A stretch of DNA of 64,000 nt from Mycolicibacterium confluentis (GTDB lineage Bacteria > Actinomycetota > Actinomycetes > Mycobacteriales > Mycobacteriaceae): positions 1,922,001 to 1,986,000 of the forward strand of contig NZ_AP022612.1 in the NCBI RefSeq assembly GCF_010729895.1. Direction: 5' to 3'. The number at the start of each line of letters is the position of its first letter. Positions within the stretch are counted from its first letter, which is position 1. Position numbers and translations under genes: made by a program. Of this stretch, positions 58,376-64,000 are shown piece by piece. Below the pieces are notes generated by a model. The model did not search any database, was not told where the DNA came from, and saw only the letters and a program-made list of their open reading frames with translations.

Positions 58376-60217
58376 TTACTCGGGCACCTCGCGCACCGCA
58401 CCCTTGTCGGCCGACAACGCCATCGCGGCGTAGGCGCGCAGGGCCGGCGACACGACACGCTCGCGGTTCTTGGGCCGGTAGCCGCCGGAGGCCAGCAGTG
58501 CCGCGCGGCGGCGTTCGAGTTCGGCGTCGTCGACGTCCACCACGATGGTGCGGTCCGGGATGTCGATCGTGATGAGGTCGCCGTCCTGCACCAGGGCGAT
58601 GGTGCCGCCGGCGGCCGCCTCGGGGGAGACGTGCCCGATCGACAGGCCCGACGTGCCACCTGAGAACCGGCCGTCGGTGATCAGGGCGCACTGCGCGCCG
58701 AGTCCGCGACCCTTCAAGAACGCTGTGGGATAGAGCATCTCCTGCATGCCGGGGCCGCCCTTGGGGCCCTCGTACCGGACCACGACCACATCGCCGGCCT
58801 TCACGCGCTTCGACAGGATCGCGTCCACGGCGTCCTCCTGGGACTCGACCACGACGGCCGGCCCCGAGAACTTCCAGATGGACTCGTCCACACCGGCGGT
58901 CTTGACGATGCACCCGTCGACCGACAGGTTGCCGCGCAGCACGGCCAGGCCGCCGTCCTCGGAGTAGGCGTGCTTGACGTCGCGGATGCAACCCTGCTCG
59001 GCGTCGGTGTCGAGGGTGTCCCAGCGCTCGGACTGTGAGAACGCCGATGCCGACCGCACGCAGCCCGGGGCGGCGTGGAACAGTTCGACGGCTTCGGCGC
59101 TCGGGGAGCCGCTGCGAATGTCCCACTCGCGCAGCCACTGCGCCATCGACCCGGAGTGCACGGTGTGCACGGTCTCGTGCAGGTGGCCACCCCGCCACAG
59201 CTCACCGAGGATCGCGGGGATGCCGCCGGCGCGGTGCACGTCCTCCATCAGGTAGTGCCCGTTGGGCGCCACCTTGCACAGGCACGGGATCACCCGACTG
59301 CGCTTCTCGATGTCCTCGAGCGTGTAGTCCAGTTCGGCTTCGCGCGCGGCGGCCAGCAGGTGCAGCACGGTGTTGGTGCTTCCACCCATCGCGATGTCCA
59401 GCGCCATGGCGTTGTCGAAGGCGTCCCGGGTCGCGATGGCGCGCGGCAGGACGCTTGCGTCGTCCTGCTCGTAGTAGCGGCGGCACAGGTCCATCACGGT
59501 GCTGCCCGCGTTCTCGTAGAGCGCGCGCCGTGCGGTGTGCGTGGCCAGCGTGGATCCGTTGCCCGGCAACGCCAGCCCCAGCGCCTCGGTCAGGCAGTTC
59601 ATCGAGTTCGCGGTGAACATGCCCGAACACGACCCGCAGGTCGGGCACGCCGCCTCCTCGATGCGGCTGATGTCGTCGTCGGACACCTCGGAGTTGACCG
59701 CGTCGGCGATCGCCGTCACCAGGTTCAGGCGCGTGCGCACCGTGCCGTCGACCAGCACGGCCGTGCCGCCCTCCATGGGCCCGCCGGAGACGAACACCGT
59801 CGGGATGTTGAGCCGCAGCGCGGCCATCAGCATGCCGGGCGTGATCTTGTCGCAGTTGGAGATGCACACCATGGCGTCAGCGCAGTGCGCGTTGACCATG
59901 TACTCGACCGAGTCGGCGATCAGTTCGCGGCTGGGCAGCGAGTAGAGCATGCCGCCGTGGCCCATCGCGATGCCGTCGTCGACGGCGATGGTGTTGAACT
60001 CGCGGGGGACACCGCCGGCGGCCGTGATCGCCTCGGAGACGATCCGGCCGACGGGCTGCAGATGCGTGTGGCCCGGCACGAATTCGGTGAAGCTGTTGGC
60101 CACCGCGATGATCGGCTTGCCGATGTCGGCGTTGGCCACACCCGCCGCGCGCAGCAGAGACCGCGCTCCCGCCATGTTCCGACCGTGCGTGACCGTACGC
60201 GACCTCAATTCAGGCAT
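58376..60217 (-). CDS. ilvD: dihydroxy-acid dehydratase IlvD, long (E. coli) type
   Basis: 613 residues, catalysing the dehydration of dihydroxy acids in valine/isoleucine biosynthesis with an Fe-S cluster. Cluster/active-site motifs are [20 protein letters not shown] and [20 protein letters not shown]. These match E. coli IlvD (616 residues) closely. The usual mycobacterial enzyme is ~575 residues with a CGGMYTANTM-type motif. This may be a second or acquired copy. ATG 60217 opens on [19 protein letters not shown], the family start, with GAGAGAG upstream. It diverges from the MmyB-like regulator by 81 bp. Confidence 0.93.
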   Translation of the reverse strand: MPELRSRTVTHGRNMAGARSLLRAAGVANADIGKPIIAVANSFTEFVPGHTHLQPVGRIVSEAITAAGGVPREFNTIAVDDGIAMGHGGMLYSLPSRELIADSVEYMVNAHCADAMVCISNCDKITPGMLMAALRLNIPTVFVSGGPMEGGTAVLVDGTVRTRLNLVTAIADAVNSEVSDDDISRIEEAACPTCGSCSGMFTANSMNCLTEALGLALPGNGSTLATHTARRALYENAGSTVMDLCRRYYEQDDASVLPRAIATRDAFDNAMALDIAMGGSTNTVLHLLAAAREAELDYTLEDIEKRSRVIPCLCKVAPNGHYLMEDVHRAGGIPAILGELWRGGHLHETVHTVHSGSMAQWLREWDIRSGSPSAEAVELFHAAPGCVRSASAFSQSERWDTLDTDAEQGCIRDVKHAYSEDGGLAVLRGNLSVDGCIVKTAGVDESIWKFSGPAVVVESQEDAVDAILSKRVKAGDVVVVRYEGPKGGPGMQEMLYPTAFLKGRGLGAQCALITDGRFSGGTSGLSIGHVSPEAAAGGTIALVQDGDLITIDIPDRTIVVDVDDAELERRRAALLASGGYRPKNRERVVSPALRAYAAMALSADKGAVREVPE

Positions 60218-60298
60218 GACGACTACTCTCTCAGGTGCTGCCCGCCATCCGGAAGTCGGCGCTGATGCTAGTAGTGGCAGTAATACCCTTAAGCGGTT
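60218..60298. promoter_or_regulatory. divergent ilvD / regulator intergenic region
   Basis: 81 bp. It contains TAATAC near 60282, a possible -10 for the rightward regulator gene, and GAGAGAG just before the ilvD ATG. It must hold both promoters, so the regulator could act on ilvD as well as itself. No clear dyad was found. Confidence 0.4.
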
Positions 60299-61156
60299 AT
60301 GGACAAGCGGACGCAGCAGCGAGTGGTGCTCGGGGAGTTCCTCCGCGTGCGCCGCGAGGCCGCGCCGCGCGCGGAGCTCGGGATGCCGGAGGTTCCGCGC
60401 CGCCGCACCAGTGGGCTGCGCCGCGAAGAGGTCGCCGTCCTGTCCGGAGTGAGCGTGACCTGGTACACCTGGCTCGAACAGGGCCGTGACATCAACCCGT
60501 CCAAGCAAGTGCTCGACGCGGTGGCCCGCGCGCTGCGACTCTCACCCGCCGAACACGACTACGTGCTGGCCCTCGGCGGCCACCGCGGGGAGGGGGCGAG
60601 TCACGCGGGTCAGGCCGGCGGACCGCCGCCGCCACACATCCAGCGCTTCCTGGACGCCCTGCACGGTTACCCCGCCTTCGCGCTCGGGCCGGACTGGAGC
60701 ATCGCGGCCTGGAACACCGCGTACGCCGCGCTGTACCCCAACATCGAGATCACCGCACCGGCCGACCGCAACCTGCTCTGGCTGGTGTTCATGGATCCGG
60801 CGATCCGGGACCTGTTGCCCGACTGGGACATCGACAGCGGCCGCTTCCTCGCCGAGTTCCGCGCCGAAGCCGGGCCACGGGTCGGTGAGCGGTCCTACAC
60901 CGAACTCATCGACCGACTGCTGTCGTCCAGTGCGCATTTCCGGGCCGGCTGGGAAGCGGGCAGTGTGGAGCGCTTTGTATCGCGGGAGCGCCGGTTTTTC
61001 CACGAGGCCGTCGGGGAACTCCTGCTTGAGCACCATCAACTCGAACCCGCCGACGTACCGGAGATTCAGATCGTGGCCTACCTCCCCGTGCCCGGCAGCG
61101 GCGCCGCCGAACGCCTCGCGGAGTTGATCGCGCGCGCCCGAAGCGACTCCGGATGA
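60299..61156 (+). CDS. XRE-family HTH regulator with MmyB-like ligand-binding domain
   Basis: 285 residues. The HTH lies at ~12-85: [19 protein letters not shown], then [32 protein letters not shown], split here at [20 protein letters not shown]. The MmyB-like C-terminal domain shows [10 protein letters not shown] and [18 protein letters not shown], a PAS-like pocket. Members control nearby genes, often small-molecule resistance or metabolism. Its stop overlaps the UvrA-like gene (ATGA), so they are one operon. Confidence 0.92.
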   Translation: MDKRTQQRVVLGEFLRVRREAAPRAELGMPEVPRRRTSGLRREEVAVLSGVSVTWYTWLEQGRDINPSKQVLDAVARALRLSPAEHDYVLALGGHRGEGASHAGQAGGPPPPHIQRFLDALHGYPAFALGPDWSIAAWNTAYAALYPNIEITAPADRNLLWLVFMDPAIRDLLPDWDIDSGRFLAEFRAEAGPRVGERSYTELIDRLLSSSAHFRAGWEAGSVERFVSRERRFFHEAVGELLLEHHQLEPADVPEIQIVAYLPVPGSGAAERLAELIARARSDSG

Positions 61157-63690
61157 CCGAGGCGCACGAGGAGATCGACGCGCACGTCCGCGTTTACGGC
61201 TCGCGGGTGCACAACCTGCGAGGTGTCGACGTCTCGGCGCCGCGCAACGCGTTCGTGGTGTTCACCGGGGTGTCGGGGTCGGGGAAGTCCTCGCTGGCGT
61301 TCGGCACCATCTACGCCGAAGCCCAGCGGCGCTACTTCGAGTCCGTCGCGCCGTACGCCCGCAGGCTGCTGCTGCCCGACGACGCGCCCAAGGTCGACGA
61401 CATCACGGGCCTGCCGCCCGCCGTCGCGCTGCAGCAACGCCGCGGCACCGCGACGTCGCGGTCCACGGTCGGCACCGTCACCACGCTGTCGAACCTGCTG
61501 CGGATGCTGTTCTCGCGCGCAGGCACCTATCCGGCCGGCGCGACCGTGCGCCTGGACTCCGACGCGTTCTCGTCGAACACCAGCGTCGGCGCGTGCCCAG
61601 AATGTCACGGGCTGGGCCGCATCCACCGGGTCACCGAGGACACCCTGGTGCCAGATCCGTCGCTGACCATCCGGGAGGGGGCCGTCGCGGCCTGGCCCGG
61701 CGCGTGGCAGGGGCAGAACCTGCGCGACATCCTCATCACGCTGGGCTACGACATCGACAAGCCGTGGCACAAAATGCCCAAGCGGCAGAGGAATTGGATC
61801 CTGTTCACCGACGAGCAGCCCACCGTCGAGATCGACCCGTCCCAGCACCCGGTGACCGCCGACTACTACTACAACGGCACGTTCTCCAGCGCCGAACGTC
61901 ACGTCCGGCACACGCTGGCCAACTCGCAGAGCGCGACGATGCGCCGCCGGGTCCTGCAGTACGTCGACAGCGTCGACTGCCCCGAATGCCGCGGTTCCGG
62001 ATTGCGACCGGAGGCGCTCGCGGTCACCTTCGCGGGCCACACGATCGCCGACATGGTCGCCATGCCGCTGACGGAACTGTCCGAGACCCTGGGCCCGGCG
62101 GCCACCCGCACCGAGTTCGAGGCCGCCTACGAGTCCCTGGAGTCCGGTGAGCACACCGAGGTGGCCACCATGATCGCGGCCGACCTGGTGGCCCGGATCG
62201 GCGTGCTGATCGACCTGGGCCTGGGCTACCTGAGCCTGCACCGGCGCACGCCGACGGTGTCCCCGGGTGAACTGCAGCGGCTTCGGCTCGCTACCCAGTT
62301 GCGGGCCGGGCTGTTCGGCGTCCTCTACGTGCTCGACGAGCCCTCGGCGGGGCTGCACCCGGCCGACGCCGAACCGCTGCTGGCGGTCCTGGACAAGCTG
62401 CGCGGCGCCGGCAACTCGCTGTTCGTGGTCGAACACGACATGGACGTCGTGCGCCGCGCCGACTGGGTGGTCGACGTCGGGCCCGGTGCCGGCGAACTCG
62501 GCGGTGAGGTGCTCTACAGCGGGCCCGTGGCCGGGCTCGCCGGTGTTGAGGCGTCCATCACCCGCCGGCATCTGTTCGCCGACGGCGCGGCTGCCACCCG
62601 GTCCCCGCGGGCATCGACCGAAATGCTTCGGCTGCAGCACATCTCATTCCACAATCTGCGCGATGTCAGCGTCGAGCTGCCGTTGGGGACGTTCATCGCG
62701 GTCACCGGCGTCTCAGGTTCGGGGAAGTCGACGCTGGTCTGCAAGGTGCTCGGTGACGTGGTGGCCCGGCACCTCGGTGGCCGCGCCGCCGACACCGCCG
62801 ATGCCGACGCCGAACCCGACGGCGAACTGCTCGACATCGACGCTGACGCCAGCGTGGGTGTGACGGTCGAGGGCGTCGAGACCATCAGCCGCCTGGTGAT
62901 CGTGGATCAGAAACCGATCGGCCGCACCCCGCGGTCGAACCTGGCGACCTACACGGGCCTGTTCGACGCGGTGCGCAAGGCGTTCGCCGACACCCCCGCG
63001 GCGCGTCGACGCGGTTGGAGCGCAGGACGATTCTCGTTCAACGTCGCCGAGGGCCGCTGTGAGACCTGTGCGGGTGAAGGCTTCGTGGCCGTCGAGTTGT
63101 TGTTCCTGCCCGGCACCTACGCGACTTGTCCGACCTGCGCCGGCGCCCGGTACTCCGAGGAGACGCTGAAGGTGCGCTATCGCGACCACACGATCGCCGA
63201 CGTGCTGGCGATGACGGTCGAGGAGGCCCACGGCTTTCTGGCTGACATCCCCAGCGCGGCACGGAGTCTGACGACGCTGCGGGAGGTGGGCCTGGGGTAT
63301 CTGCGTCTCGGGCAGCCCGCCACCGAACTGTCCGGTGGAGAAGCGCAGCGCATCAAACTGGCCACCGAACTGCAGCGAGCCCGGCGGGGGCACACCCTCT
63401 ACGTGCTCGACGAACCGACCACCGGACTGCACCCGGCCGATGTCGAGCAGTTGGAACGACAGCTGCACCGCCTGGTCGACGCCGGAAACACCGTCGTGGT
63501 GGCCGAACACGATATGGGTGTGGTGGCTGGGGCTGATCTCGTGATCGATCTCGGCCCGGGAGGCGGAGATGCCGGCGGCCGGGTGGTGGCCACCGGCACG
63601 CCGGGGGAGGTGGCCGCAGCCAAGGGGAGCCGCACTGCGCCCTACTTGGCTGCGTGCCTGGGACATCAGGCCTCACGCCATCAGGCGTAA
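61153..63690 (+). CDS. short UvrA paralogue (UvrA2-like/drug-resistance UvrA), tandem ABC ATPase
   Basis: 845 residues, shorter than housekeeping UvrA (~950-970). Domain 1 has Walker A GVSGSGKSSLAF; its signature is VSPGELQRLRL, where LSGGE is usual. Two CxxC pairs (CPECHGLG, CPECRGSG) are present. Domain 2 has GVSGSGKSTLVC, zinc CETCAGEGF / CPTCAGARY, and a full LSGGEAQRIKL. Such UvrA2/DrrC-type proteins protect against DNA-binding drugs without UvrB. Coupled to the MmyB-like regulator. It overlaps the end gene by 10 bp. Confidence 0.9.
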   Translation: MTEAHEEIDAHVRVYGSRVHNLRGVDVSAPRNAFVVFTGVSGSGKSSLAFGTIYAEAQRRYFESVAPYARRLLLPDDAPKVDDITGLPPAVALQQRRGTATSRSTVGTVTTLSNLLRMLFSRAGTYPAGATVRLDSDAFSSNTSVGACPECHGLGRIHRVTEDTLVPDPSLTIREGAVAAWPGAWQGQNLRDILITLGYDIDKPWHKMPKRQRNWILFTDEQPTVEIDPSQHPVTADYYYNGTFSSAERHVRHTLANSQSATMRRRVLQYVDSVDCPECRGSGLRPEALAVTFAGHTIADMVAMPLTELSETLGPAATRTEFEAAYESLESGEHTEVATMIAADLVARIGVLIDLGLGYLSLHRRTPTVSPGELQRLRLATQLRAGLFGVLYVLDEPSAGLHPADAEPLLAVLDKLRGAGNSLFVVEHDMDVVRRADWVVDVGPGAGELGGEVLYSGPVAGLAGVEASITRRHLFADGAAATRSPRASTEMLRLQHISFHNLRDVSVELPLGTFIAVTGVSGSGKSTLVCKVLGDVVARHLGGRAADTADADAEPDGELLDIDADASVGVTVEGVETISRLVIVDQKPIGRTPRSNLATYTGLFDAVRKAFADTPAARRRGWSAGRFSFNVAEGRCETCAGEGFVAVELLFLPGTYATCPTCAGARYSEETLKVRYRDHTIADVLAMTVEEAHGFLADIPSAARSLTTLREVGLGYLRLGQPATELSGGEAQRIKLATELQRARRGHTLYVLDEPTTGLHPADVEQLERQLHRLVDAGNTVVVAEHDMGVVAGADLVIDLGPGGGDAGGRVVATGTPGEVAAAKGSRTAPYLAACLGHQASRHQA

Positions 63691-64000
63691 CCCAGCGCGG
63701 TGTTCTCGGCGCGGATCCGGATGTTGAGCACCAGGGCATTGCCGATCGTGAAGACGATCGCGGTCAGCCATGCCGAGTGCACCAACGGCAGTGCGATCAC
63801 CTCCGCGGTGACGGCGGTGTAGTTGGGATGGTGCAGCCAGCGGTACGGACCGCGTTGCACCAGTTGCGCATTCGGGATCACGATGAGCCGCGGATTCCAG
63901 TGCTTGCCCAGCGTGGCCACACACCACCAGCGCAGGACCGTGCTCGCCGCGACCACGGCCAGCATCGGCCAACCCAGCCACGGGACGAAGGGGCGGTGCA
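63681..64000 (-). CDS. isoprenylcysteine carboxyl methyltransferase-family protein, partial
   Basis: The - strand frame is open to the window edge, so the N-terminus is outside. The visible ~106 residues contain RFPFVPWLGWPML-like RPFVPWLGWPML, TLGKHWNPRLIVIPN, RGPYRWLHHPNYTAV and IRAENTAL. The GPYRWLxHPNY motif is diagnostic of the ICMT/PEMT membrane methyltransferase family. In actinobacteria such genes often accompany type III polyketide synthases (the neighbour is not visible). Confidence 0.85.
   Translation of the reverse strand, partial: HRPFVPWLGWPMLAVVAASTVLRWWCVATLGKHWNPRLIVIPNAQLVQRGPYRWLHHPNYTAVTAEVIALPLVHSAWLTAIVFTIGNALVLNIRIRAENTALGYA

Noticed and set aside
60218..60508. 97-codon N-terminal extension of ilvD
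   Set aside because: Antisense to the HTH regulator; the family N-terminus starts at 60217.

Overview
The window is high-GC DNA from a rapidly growing mycobacterium (Mycolicibacterium type). The first 39.5 kb follow the gene order around the division and cell-wall (dcw) cluster of Mycobacterium tuberculosis, here on the + strand: ripC, pimB', fadD15, two SRPBCC genes, an ArsA/Get3-like ATPase, a PlsC acyltransferase, two GT-C mannosyltransferases, RNase AS, aroG, pknL and its partner, idsA2, lppM, then mraZ to wag31. Protein sequences match the mycobacterial families closely, but the Wag31 linker differs from that of M. smegmatis as I remember it, so I do not name a species. GTG starts and ATGA/GTGA stop-start overlaps are common.

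Layout. 1-17.9 kb: envelope genes, including a RipC peptidoglycan hydrolase (cut by the window edge), phosphatidylinositol mannoside and lipomannan/LAM mannosyltransferases (PimB', an Rv2181-type enzyme, MptA), a lipid-handling group (FadD15, two START-fold proteins, a Get3-like ATPase, PlsC), DAHP synthase, and the kinase PknL divergent from its DNA-binding substrate. 18.2-39.5 kb: a DUF3040 gene with a strong terminator, then the dcw cluster mraZ-rsmH-ftsL-pbpB-murE-murF-mraY-murD-ftsW-murG-murC-ftsQ-ftsZ-pgeF-yggS-sepF-yggT-wag31-(Rv2144c type). These genes make the lipid II precursor from UDP-MurNAc, export and polymerise it at the septum, and place the septal and polar growth machinery.

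39.5-49.2 kb is accessory: a phosphoribosyltransferase, an SRPBCC-epimerase fusion, a glutamine-amidotransferase-like gene coupled to a beta-lactamase-fold lipoprotein that has lost its catalytic motifs, a DUF2784 protein, a P450, a TctCBA tricarboxylate transporter coupled to a universal-stress gene, and an orphan STAS protein. 49.4-58.2 kb is a nitrate-assimilation locus: a small unknown gene with nirB and nirD on the - strand, and a NarK-type transporter with a large diflavin nitrate reductase (NasN type) on the + strand, around a shared control region. 58.2-64 kb holds a possible dehydrogenase relic, an E. coli-type ilvD, an MmyB-like regulator coupled to a short UvrA paralogue, and the end of an isoprenylcysteine methyltransferase-family gene.

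The most interesting signals are two opposed arrays of 10-bp-phased TGGG boxes upstream of mraZ, the START/Get3-like lipid module with an apparent CTG start, the catalytically dead beta-lactamase-fold lipoprotein operon, the Tct-Usp operon and the regulator-UvrA pair. No tRNA, rRNA, insertion sequence or CRISPR array was seen.
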